Below, piece after piece: positions 41,734-49,824 of a stretch of 64,000 bases of DNA (position 1 is the first letter of the stretch; every line of letters starts with the position of its first letter). The notes below the pieces were generated by a model that was not told where the DNA came from, made no database searches, and saw only the letters and a list, made by a program, of their open reading frames with translations. The DNA is from CAVRTJ01 sp964507185 (GTDB taxonomy: Bacteria > Acidobacteriota > UBA4820 > DSQY01). The DNA lies in assembly GCA_964507185.1 (NCBI GenBank), contig CAZDOY010000015.1, positions 4,508 through 68,507 of the forward strand, read 5' to 3'. The translations under genes and the position numbers were made by a program.

Positions 41734-44490
41734 GTGCTACGCCTTCAAAATCTCATAGGTGCCGATGACGGCGCCGGAATGCGGTGGGGAAACCGCGGGA
41801 GGACGACCGGGAAGGTGGGTGCAGAAACGAGAGGCTCGACGTTGAGCAATTTCCTGCGTTCGCCACGGCGCGATGCGCTTCTGGGCGCATGCGGCGTGAT
41901 GGCCTTGACGATCGGCGCCTGGTATGCGCTCCGAGCGGCGCATCTGCAGGGTTCTCTCACGAATGCCATCGCCCATGCCTCCGGCGTCGTGGCGGCCCTG
42001 CTCCTGGCCGCGGTGGCCTATCTCCTCATCAACAGGAATGCCAGACTTCAGGCGGGAATCGAAGACCGTACCCAAGTGGCGGAGAAGCTCAACGCTGCCC
42101 TTGCCGACGAACTCCAGGCCAGGCTCAGTTCGGAGGAGAGACTCGCCAGACTCAACGGGTGCCTGCTCGAACTCGGCAAAGATACCGGCGCCAATATGGT
42201 CCGGTTGGCGGGTCTGCTGGGAGACCTTATCGGGGCGGATGCGGTCCTTTACAACATTGCAAGGGAAGGCCGGCTCCGCACCTGTGTTCAATGGAATGCA
42301 CCGGAATTGCTGGGCGCGGAGGGTCCGGGGGAAGGCCGCATCTGCTATGACATGATAAAGGCGGACCCCGGGGAGGCGCTCGTGATCCGGGATCTGGCCG
42401 CCTCGCCCTACTGCAAGACCGACCCCGTCGTCTCGGCCCTGGGGCTCGGGACATACGTGGGCTACCCGGTTCGGCTGGAACAGCGCGCCGAGGGCTCTCT
42501 CTGCGCGCTCTTCAGGCGGGATTACTCGCCCTCCGACCAGGATCGCGAACTGATAGGCCTGGTCGCTTCGGCCGTGGGATTGGAAGAGGAGCGTCGAAGA
42601 GCCGAACGCATGCTCCTTGATTCAGAACGCAGATTCCGCGTCATGTTTGAAAACGCCAGCGACGGTATCTTCCTCATGAAAGGTCTTACCTTCGTCGATT
42701 GCAACCGGAGAAACTGCGAGATCTTCGGGCGAAGCCGGGAAGAGTTGATCGGTAAATCGCCCGTGGACCTCTCCCCGTCTCGGCAGGCCGACGGCCGGTC
42801 GTCAAAGGAGTCGGCGGAAGAGAAGGTCGACGCAACACTCAGTGGCAATCCGCAGTTTTTCGCCTGGAGGCACCTCAGGAAGGACGGCAGTCCCTTTGAC
42901 ACGGAAATCAGCCTCAGCCGGCTGGAGATCGGTGGCGAAGTCGTTCTGCAGGCCGTCGTTCGGGATGTCACCGAGCGCAAGCAAACGGAGGAGGCCCTGC
43001 GTCTCAGCGAAGAACGCTATCGAGACCTGGTCGAGAACAGCGCGGCCTTCATCATGACCCATGACCTGTCCGGGCGCCTGCTCTCCATAAACAAGTCCGC
43101 CGTCGAGTTTCTCGGCTACAGGGAGGAGGACAGGACGAAGCTGATCGGAGCGGACCTCGGACGTTTCCTCTTCGAGGAGACGGCAGGTCTCTTCGATGCG
43201 TACCTGGAAGAAATTCGCAAGGCCGGTCACAGCAGCGGCTTGGTCAAGCTCCAGACCATGGACGGCGAGGTGCGCACGCTGGCCTACAACAACACGCTGC
43301 GGCCGGAAGGCCGGGAGGGGCCCGAGGTCAGGGGCCTGGCCTACGACGTGACGGCCCAGCACCGGGCGGAGAAGGCGCTGAAAGAGTCCGAGCAGCGCTA
43401 CCGTCTTCTCTACGAGAGAAACCTGGCGGGTGTCTATCGGTGCGCGCCCGACGGTCGGCTGATCGAGTGCAACGAGTCCTTCGCCAGGATATTCGGCTAC
43501 GAATCTCCCGCGGCAGCGCTCGAGGACAGGCAACATAAGTTCACGGCCGATCCGGAGGATCACGTGCGATTCCTGGAACTTCTCAAGGAACGAGGTGTCG
43601 TGACCAATTTCGAGACCATGGCACGCCGGAAGGACGGGGGGCTCGTCTGGGTGCTCGAGAACGCCACGCTCGTCCGCGACGGGGACCAGGGGACCGCCAT
43701 AGAAGGCACGCTGTTCGACGTGACGGAACGAAAGAGGCTCGAAACGGAGCAGATTCGTGCGAGGAACCTCGAAACCATCGGCAAATTGGCCGAAGGCGTG
43801 GCCCACGAAGTCAGGAATCCGCTTTTTGCCATCCAGCTCAACGTGGCGGCCCTGACCAGGAGGCTGGATATGACACCGGAGGTCAAGCCGCACGTGGATC
43901 ACGTCCTGGCGCACGTCAAGAGGCTGGACACTCTCATGTACAGCCTGCTGGAACTCGGACAGGCCGTTGAGGCGGAGGAGTTCATGCAGGTCGATCTCGG
44001 TGCCAGTCTGCGCGAGGCCCAAAACGTCGTAGACGGCGTCTTTCGCGACAAGAACCTCCGCCTCAGTCTGGACGCGCCTTCCGAACAGATCATGGTGTGG
44101 GGCGTCCCGCGGAAGATGACGCAGGCGTTCGTCCATATCCTCACAAACGCGCAGGAAGCTGCGCCTCCCGACAGCGAGGTGCGGATCGCGTACAGGATGG
44201 TGGACGGGCTGTGCGAGGTCGATATCATCGACCGGGGCAAGGGGATCGCCGATGCCATGTTGAGCAGGCTCTTCGAACCGTTCACCACGACTTACAAAGG
44301 GCATTCGGGTCTCGGTCTCGCCCTTGCCCGGCACTACATCGAATCCCACGACGGCGCCATCTTCGCCTCGAACGCCAAACCCGGCCCGGGCGCCACGATC
44401 ACCGTGCGGCTTCCCGTCCTGGACATCGCGCCCGCCGGCCGGCAGGGCGCAGATGGATCGCCCTCTGCAGGACCGTGCCGACTCCACTGA
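41734..44490 (+). CDS. Sensor histidine kinase with GAF and PAS domains
   Basis: The protein (918 residues at the longest) has two close membrane helices near residues 50-68 and 80-102 with little periplasmic sequence between them. A short coiled coil and a GAF domain (about 140-290) follow, then three PAS domains (about 295-420, 425-545, 550-670), HisKA with its His near residue 691 (EGVAHEVRNPLFAI), and an ATPase domain with DRGKGIAD and SGLGLALARHY. Its last PAS and kinase core resemble the preceding kinase closely (both contain RNLAGVYR and HEVRNPLFA), so the pair probably arose by duplication. No regulator is adjacent. The start is uncertain: GTG at 41734 lacks a ribosome site, and a TTG at 41842 preceded by GAGAGG is an alternative. 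Confidence 0.87.
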   Translation: MLRLQNLIGADDGAGMRWGNRGRTTGKVGAETRGSTLSNFLRSPRRDALLGACGVMALTIGAWYALRAAHLQGSLTNAIAHASGVVAALLLAAVAYLLINRNARLQAGIEDRTQVAEKLNAALADELQARLSSEERLARLNGCLLELGKDTGANMVRLAGLLGDLIGADAVLYNIAREGRLRTCVQWNAPELLGAEGPGEGRICYDMIKADPGEALVIRDLAASPYCKTDPVVSALGLGTYVGYPVRLEQRAEGSLCALFRRDYSPSDQDRELIGLVASAVGLEEERRRAERMLLDSERRFRVMFENASDGIFLMKGLTFVDCNRRNCEIFGRSREELIGKSPVDLSPSRQADGRSSKESAEEKVDATLSGNPQFFAWRHLRKDGSPFDTEISLSRLEIGGEVVLQAVVRDVTERKQTEEALRLSEERYRDLVENSAAFIMTHDLSGRLLSINKSAVEFLGYREEDRTKLIGADLGRFLFEETAGLFDAYLEEIRKAGHSSGLVKLQTMDGEVRTLAYNNTLRPEGREGPEVRGLAYDVTAQHRAEKALKESEQRYRLLYERNLAGVYRCAPDGRLIECNESFARIFGYESPAAALEDRQHKFTADPEDHVRFLELLKERGVVTNFETMARRKDGGLVWVLENATLVRDGDQGTAIEGTLFDVTERKRLETEQIRARNLETIGKLAEGVAHEVRNPLFAIQLNVAALTRRLDMTPEVKPHVDHVLAHVKRLDTLMYSLLELGQAVEAEEFMQVDLGASLREAQNVVDGVFRDKNLRLSLDAPSEQIMVWGVPRKMTQAFVHILTNAQEAAPPDSEVRIAYRMVDGLCEVDIIDRGKGIADAMLSRLFEPFTTTYKGHSGLGLALARHYIESHDGAIFASNAKPGPGATITVRLPVLDIAPAGRQGADGSPSAGPCRLH

Positions 44491-44603
44491 ACATCTTCCC
44501 CCTTCTGGCCATGTCCATGCCAAGCAGACTCACCGGGGACCGGCACCGTGTCCTGACCGCCCCACCAGGGCGCAGAGCGGCGGCCCGATAATGAGAGAAG
44601 GAA

Positions 44604-45239
44604 TCAATCGAAGAGTGCGGCCACGTCCCCGGGACTTTCCGCGGATTTCCAGACCCTGACGGGGCCTGCTCCGTCGAGCTTCCCGTACCCGTAGCCGGCG
44701 AAACAGAAGGGCATTCCCGCGGCGAAAGCCGTCTGCCCATCCGTGTGTGTGTCTCCCACGTACGCGGCGTGTTCCGGCTCGACGCGCAGGCGCCGGCATA
44801 TTTCCAGGAGCATGGCCGGATCCGGCTTGGGCGGAAATCCCTCCTCGGATCCGACGACGGCGGAGAAAATGGGATCCCACTTGAAGGCACTGACGATCTT
44901 TCTGGCGAAGAAGGCCTTCTTCATCGTGCACACGGCAAGAGGGAAGCGGATGGAAAGACGGGCCAGCATGCCTTCCACGCCCCGGAATGGACGCGTCGAA
45001 TTGAGGAAGTGGGTTGCGTACCACTGCCTGAAGAGCGCGGCCGCCCTGTCGGCTTCCGTTGTATCTCCTTCCACGAAGGGCAGGAAGCAGTCCTCCAGGC
45101 GCATCCCGATGGTCCTGAGGAGCAGGTCAGGCGGGGGAACCTCGCGGCCAAGGCCTTCGAAGGCGGAGGAAAATGCCGCAAGTATGTCGGTCCTGCTGTC
45201 GATGAGCGTTCCATCAAGATCGAAGATCACGGCTTTCAT
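44604..45239 (-). CDS. HAD superfamily hydrolase, phosphoglycolate phosphatase-like
   Basis: The 211-residue protein starts with the HAD nucleophile motif FDLDGTLIDS (Asp7, Asp9). After a helical cap (residues 15-90) come motif II (VCTMKK, Thr), motif III Lys in FPPKPDPAMLLEI, and motif IV GDTHTDGQTA with two Asp. This is the Gph/PpaX-like subfamily I. It dephosphorylates a small phosphate ester; 2-phosphoglycolate is one option. The start coincides with MKAVIFDLDG, as usual for the family, although an in-frame ATG lies 13 codons upstream. It lies downstream of the NtrC-type regulator on the same strand, 133 bases away. Confidence 0.88.
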   Translation of the reverse strand: MKAVIFDLDGTLIDSRTDILAAFSSAFEGLGREVPPPDLLLRTIGMRLEDCFLPFVEGDTTEADRAAALFRQWYATHFLNSTRPFRGVEGMLARLSIRFPLAVCTMKKAFFARKIVSAFKWDPIFSAVVGSEEGFPPKPDPAMLLEICRRLRVEPEHAAYVGDTHTDGQTAFAAGMPFCFAGYGYGKLDGAGPVRVWKSAESPGDVAALFD

Positions 45240-45372
45240 TGGGACCAATCGCTCGGTGAAATGAGAATATAGTGGCATGGGACCCGGAAAGGTCCGGACG
45301 ACCGGTCGGGCGACGATCGCACAGCGTCGAGATTCGGCGGAATAGTTCGGCGACCGCTCCTTCTGTCGTCCG

Positions 45373-46740
45373 CTAGTCGAGGTCGAATTTCTTCAGCCTG
45401 TAGCGCAGGGTGTCGCGCGTCAGGCCCAGCAGTTTGGCAGCCCGCGTCTGATTCCCTCCCGTGCGCTTGAGCGCCTGCTCGATGAGGCTCTTCTCCACGT
45501 CCTCGAGGATCACGCCTCCGGGCGGCAGGGTAAAGGCCTGTTCCACGGGCCTGTAAGGTTCCTGGACAAGGATCTCCGTGGGAAGGTCGGGGTGGTCGAT
45601 CATCTCCTTGTTTTCGAGGATCATAACGCGCTCTATGAGGTTCTTGAGCTCCCGGATGTTGCCCGGCCACGGGTATTCCATGAGCGCCTGCATAGCCGTG
45701 TGGGTGACCCCCCTGGTGTTCTTCTTGAACTCTCTGTTGAAGTGGTCGATGAAGTGCTTGACCAGCAGGGGAATGTCCTCGGGCCTCTCCCGGAGCGGCG
45801 GCAGGTTAATGGGAATCACCTTGAGACGGTAATAAAGGTCCTTACGGAAGCGGCCTTCGGCCACTGCCTGTTCGAGGTTTGCGTTGGTAGCGGCGACCAT
45901 GCGTATGTCTACGTTGATGTCCGTGGTGCCGCCCACGCGCTTGAAAGACTTGTCCTCCAGAAACCTCAGGAGCTTGGACTGAAGACCGGGTCCGACTTCT
46001 CCCACCTCGTCGAGGAAGACGGTGCCGCCGTCGGCGAGTTCGAACAGCCCCTTCTTGCTGGTCTTGGCGTCCGCAAACGCGCCCTTCTCGTAGCCGAAGA
46101 GCTCGCTTTCGAGCAGTTGCTCGGGCAGGGCCGAACAGGTGATGTTCATGAAGGGCTTCTTCGCACGGTCGCTCGCGTAGTGGATCGTGTTGGCGAGGAG
46201 ATCCTTGCCGGTGCCGCTCTCGCCCTGGAGCAGGATCGTTGTGGCGGACGATGCGGCGATTTTCTTGACGAGCTCGAAGACCTCCACGATTCGGGGGTTT
46301 CGTCCTACAAGGTTGCTCATCCCGAAACGCTCTTCCTGCGCGCGCCTATACCGGCTGAGTTCGCGCTTGAGGGACGTGTTCTCCAGAGCTTTCTGAAGGG
46401 TGACCAGTAGCTCTTCTATTTCAAAGGGCTTGTTCAGGTAGTCGAAGGCGCCGAGCTTCATGGCCTCAATAGCGCTCTCGACGGTCGAGTAGGCCGTCAT
46501 CATGATGACGGGAATGTCTTTTGACGCATGGGGGAGATTCTTGAGGACGTGGAGGCCGTCCATGTCCGGAAGGCGGTAGTCCAGGAGTACGAGGTCTATC
46601 TCCTTCTCCTCCAAGGTCTTCAGGGCGTCACCGCCCCGATCGACCTCGACCACGACGTAGCCTTCCTTGGAGAGACGGTTGGCCAGTGACCACCGGATCA
46701 GCTTCTCGTCCTCGACCAGCAAGATGCTTTCTTGTGCCAT
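45373..46740 (-). CDS. NtrC-family sigma54-interacting response regulator with variant GAFTGA loop
   Basis: The 455-residue protein has a receiver domain (phospho-Asp in LLDYRLPDMDG, Lys in FDYLNKPFE), an AAA+ domain with Walker A GESGTGKD and Walker B GGTVFLDEVGE, the arginine-finger region (FRKDLYYRLKVIPINLPPLRERPEDI), and a Fis-type helix-turn-helix at the end (GGNQTRAAKLLGLTRDTLRYRL). The loop that touches sigma54, normally GAFTGA, reads GAFADA. Its ATG overlaps the stop of the sensor kinase gene (TGATG), so kinase and regulator are cognate partners. It is the last gene of a unit beginning with acyl-CoA metabolism genes. Confidence 0.93.
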   Translation of the reverse strand: MAQESILLVEDEKLIRWSLANRLSKEGYVVVEVDRGGDALKTLEEKEIDLVLLDYRLPDMDGLHVLKNLPHASKDIPVIMMTAYSTVESAIEAMKLGAFDYLNKPFEIEELLVTLQKALENTSLKRELSRYRRAQEERFGMSNLVGRNPRIVEVFELVKKIAASSATTILLQGESGTGKDLLANTIHYASDRAKKPFMNITCSALPEQLLESELFGYEKGAFADAKTSKKGLFELADGGTVFLDEVGEVGPGLQSKLLRFLEDKSFKRVGGTTDINVDIRMVAATNANLEQAVAEGRFRKDLYYRLKVIPINLPPLRERPEDIPLLVKHFIDHFNREFKKNTRGVTHTAMQALMEYPWPGNIRELKNLIERVMILENKEMIDHPDLPTEILVQEPYRPVEQAFTLPPGGVILEDVEKSLIEQALKRTGGNQTRAAKLLGLTRDTLRYRLKKFDLD

Positions 46741-49034
46741 CACTCACTCCTGGACTCGTAGGGCAGGTAAACCGTGAATACCGCACCCTCGCCCACCTTG
46801 GAATCGACTTCTATCCGGCCACCGTGCGCGCTGACGATCCGCTGCACGATGGACAGCCCGAGCCCCGTCCCGATGTGTTTGGTCGTGAAGAAGGGCTTGA
46901 ATATATGAGAGAGATCTTCCGGTCGGATGCCCTGCCCCGTATCTCGGATTTCGAGCGCAAGCTCGTCTTCGCACCTGAAAGCCGAAATGGAGACTTCCCC
47001 GCCCGCAGGCGTGGACTGAATACCGTTCTGCACCAGGTTGACGAGCACCTGCTGAAAGCGCTGGGGGTCGGCCAAGGCGAGGGGGAGGTCCTCCGGTACT
47101 TCCTGGCGTATGTCGACCTTGGCCTCTTCCGCGGCTCGCTGAATGAGAGGCAGGCTGGCTTCCACCACCAGGTGCAGCGGAATGGGTTCGACCCGCACGT
47201 CGAAGGGCCTTGCGAAGGAGAGCAGGTCCTTGACCAGGCCGTCCAGGCGGCGGATCTGGGTGAGGCCTTCGTGGAAGATGGAGAACCGCGGGTTGTCCAA
47301 CTCGTGCTGTCCGGCCATGACCTCCATGGCTCCCCTCAAGCCGGCGATTGGATTCTTGATCTCGTGGGCCACGCTGGCCGCCAGGCGCCCAAGCTCGGCG
47401 AGGTGCTCCGCCTGGGCGAGTTCGTTCTGCAGGTTCTTCAGCTCGGTGACGTCCTTGAGGACGAGGGAGGCGCCGGCTTCTCTCCCGGAGGCGTCCCGTA
47501 TCGCGGTCCGCGTCACCAGGATGTCCGTGTAGTTGTCGCAGCCCCTGGGAATCCGCGCCTCGAAATGCTGTGTCCCCTGGGGGCGTCCTGCGGAGGAAGG
47601 CATTTCCCGGATAGCGGCGGGCGGCAGAAACTCGTCGATCGGACGGCCGAGGGCAAAGCGTGCCTCCACCCCGAAAAGGACTCCGGCGCCCCTATTCCAT
47701 GATGCGATCCTGCCCTTCGCGTCCAGCGTCACCAAGCCGTCCATGGAAGCCTGGAGTATGGCGAACAGGTACTGGTCCTTGTCCGCTACCTCTTTCTTGA
47801 GCGCTTCCTCCGCCCGCATATCCTGGCAGAAACACATGGTCCCGAGCAGCGTGCCCTCCTCATCGTGGAGGAGTGAGAAGGTCACTTTCAAGGGGATATA
47901 GTCCCCCGGCTTGCCCTGGAAGTTCGTCGCGTAATCGGTGATGACCTCTTCGCTCAGGAGGCGCCTCATGACGCTCCTGGCCTCGTGTACGCCGCGCTCG
48001 TAGAAGTCGGCCACCCTCCGCCCGAGCATTTCGCTTTCCGTGAAGCCGAAGATCTTCTCGGCCGTCCGGTTGAAGAGGGTGATGCGTCCCCGCATGTCCG
48101 TGGAGATGATCCCGCTCACGGATGAGTTGAGGATGTTTCGTACAAACTCCTGAGTGCGGGCCAGAGACCTCTGCGCCTCCAACTGGGCCGAGATGTCCAG
48201 GTAAATCTCCATGGCGTGAGGCCCTTCGAGGTTTCCCCCCGAGATGGGACGGGTGATTCTAAGGTAGTCTCTGGCGGATTTACCTTTGCCTGCCTGGACT
48301 AGCTGGCGCATGGGCGTCGCGCCCTTCAATACGTGAAAGACCGCGCAGCGCGAGCATTCGGCTTCCTCGTGGGTGAGGACTTCCTGGCAGTTCCGGCCGA
48401 CGGCCAGTTCGGGGCGGACCCTCAACAACTCTCTCGGGACGTTCTGGTTGAGCCAGACCACGTTCAAATTCTCATCGTAGAGCACTATCCCCACGTCCAT
48501 ACCGGAGAGTATCTGGTTGAGCAGGCCCCATTGTTCGAGGGTCTTCTTTGCATCGGCGCGGGTGGCTTCGATGCGGGCGCGCGCCTCGCTGGCCATCTCC
48601 TCGGTGGCCGTCTGGTAACATTCCAGGAGGAGGTAGGATCCGTCGCGGAACGTTTCTGCGATCAGTTCCTGATAGCCTTCCTTGCCGGGAAGGCTCGACT
48701 TCTGGAGACGTTCGAGCAATAGCCTCTCGCCGACCGCCACGGCGCGCGCGATATCCGCAAGCCTCACGTTTTCCGCCAGCCTCTTTCGGGCCAGGTCCTG
48801 GTAGAAATCGAAAAGGAGATTCTGCAGGCCCATGTCCCAGTAATGCCTCAGCGCCTCGGCGTGACGGTCCACGGGCACGAAGATCTCGTCCGGTTCCATA
48901 CCGGAGTATGCGGGGATTTCGAACCGGATGGCCTCGACCCAGTCGGCCAGCCAGTTCTGCCTCATCCCGTCGAGCCACCTGATGAAGAGCTGGTGGCGTG
49001 AGAGATTTGCCTGCTGGGCGTTCGTGCTCACCAC
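46740..49034 (-). CDS. Cytosolic PAS-domain sensor histidine kinase, partner of the NtrC-type regulator
   Basis: The 764-residue protein has no membrane helix. Residues 1-160 are an all-helical domain (LFIRWLDGMRQNWLADWVEAIR start) reminiscent of RsbR-type N-terminal sensors. A PAS domain follows with an unusual Cys-containing insert (HEEAECSRCAVFHVL), then two more PAS domains, HisKA with His in ASVAHEIKNPIAGLRGAMEV, and an ATPase domain with VNLVQNGIQSTP, DTGQGIRP and GTGLGLSIVQ. It resembles NtrB/AtoS-like kinases that pair with sigma54 activators. The start is GTG at 49034, or a second GTG one codon later that overlaps the hydratase stop by four bases. Overlaps at both ends place it in one operon with the enoyl-CoA hydratase and the regulator. 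Confidence 0.9.
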   Translation of the reverse strand: MVSTNAQQANLSRHQLFIRWLDGMRQNWLADWVEAIRFEIPAYSGMEPDEIFVPVDRHAEALRHYWDMGLQNLLFDFYQDLARKRLAENVRLADIARAVAVGERLLLERLQKSSLPGKEGYQELIAETFRDGSYLLLECYQTATEEMASEARARIEATRADAKKTLEQWGLLNQILSGMDVGIVLYDENLNVVWLNQNVPRELLRVRPELAVGRNCQEVLTHEEAECSRCAVFHVLKGATPMRQLVQAGKGKSARDYLRITRPISGGNLEGPHAMEIYLDISAQLEAQRSLARTQEFVRNILNSSVSGIISTDMRGRITLFNRTAEKIFGFTESEMLGRRVADFYERGVHEARSVMRRLLSEEVITDYATNFQGKPGDYIPLKVTFSLLHDEEGTLLGTMCFCQDMRAEEALKKEVADKDQYLFAILQASMDGLVTLDAKGRIASWNRGAGVLFGVEARFALGRPIDEFLPPAAIREMPSSAGRPQGTQHFEARIPRGCDNYTDILVTRTAIRDASGREAGASLVLKDVTELKNLQNELAQAEHLAELGRLAASVAHEIKNPIAGLRGAMEVMAGQHELDNPRFSIFHEGLTQIRRLDGLVKDLLSFARPFDVRVEPIPLHLVVEASLPLIQRAAEEAKVDIRQEVPEDLPLALADPQRFQQVLVNLVQNGIQSTPAGGEVSISAFRCEDELALEIRDTGQGIRPEDLSHIFKPFFTTKHIGTGLGLSIVQRIVSAHGGRIEVDSKVGEGAVFTVYLPYESRSE

Positions 49035-49804
49035 TTGGGCTTCCTCTTTTCCAGAAAGGCCGCCAGGCCCTCGTGCATTTCGGGATTCTGTCTGGCGAAG
49101 ACGTTGGTCCGGGCGGCAAGGTCCAGGGCGGATTCTATCGGCATGCCCGACGTGTGCCAGAGCAATTCCTTGGTCAGGGAAAGAGAGGCCGGAGCGCCTG
49201 TCGCGATTTTCTCCGCAAAAGCGACGGCTTCGTCGATCAGTGATTCGGCGGGGACGACCCTGTTAACGAGTCCGATGCTGCGGGCCTCCTCTGCGTCGAA
49301 GAGGCGGCCCGTGAGGAGCAGTTCCCTGGCGAGTCGTTCCCCCAGCTGTCTTGCGAGGAAGACGAGAACCATGGCTGCCACGAAGCCGATGCGAACTTCG
49401 GGGTAGCCGAAGGATGCCCCGGGTGCGGCTATGAGAACGTCGCAAAGGGAAGCCAGCCCGCAGCCGCCCGCAAGGGCCGGGCCGTTTACGGCTCCGATGA
49501 CCGGTTTCGGAAAGGTCGCGAGGGTGCGGTAGAAATTCTTAAGACGGCCGCAATCTTCGTCGTTTTCAAGGAGCGACGCAGTCTGCAGGGACTCCAGGGT
49601 CGCCAGGTCCGCACCCGCGCAAAAGGCGCTTCCGCTTCCTGTGATGACCACAGAGCGGATTTTCGGATTTTCGGAAAGCCCGGTCATGGCATCGCCGAGA
49701 CGCGTCACGAGTTCCGCATCGAGGGCGTTGCGTACGTCGGGGCGGTTCAGCGTCAGGAGGGCGACGGAAAGACGCGGGTATGAGAGAAGCACGGGATCCG
49801 CCAT
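49028..49804 (-). CDS. Enoyl-CoA hydratase/isomerase family protein, LiuC-like
   Basis: The 258-residue crotonase-fold protein has VALLTLNRPDVRNALDAEL, the oxyanion-hole segment SGSGSAFCAGADLATL, and GPALAGGCGLASLCDVLIAAPGASFGYPEVRIGF. In classic hydratases two Glu act at the active site; here the first position is Gly (GGCGLA) while the second (PEVRIG) is kept. That pattern occurs in LiuC-type 3-methylglutaconyl-CoA hydratases, fitting its neighbour, a methylcrotonyl-CoA carboxylase-like beta subunit. The assignment to leucine breakdown is inference. The ATG follows GAGGAGG. The stop overlaps the sensor kinase start. Confidence 0.87.
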   Translation of the reverse strand: MADPVLLSYPRLSVALLTLNRPDVRNALDAELVTRLGDAMTGLSENPKIRSVVITGSGSAFCAGADLATLESLQTASLLENDEDCGRLKNFYRTLATFPKPVIGAVNGPALAGGCGLASLCDVLIAAPGASFGYPEVRIGFVAAMVLVFLARQLGERLARELLLTGRLFDAEEARSIGLVNRVVPAESLIDEAVAFAEKIATGAPASLSLTKELLWHTSGMPIESALDLAARTNVFARQNPEMHEGLAAFLEKRKPKW

Positions 49805-49824
49805 GTCGCCTCCTCTACGCTCGG

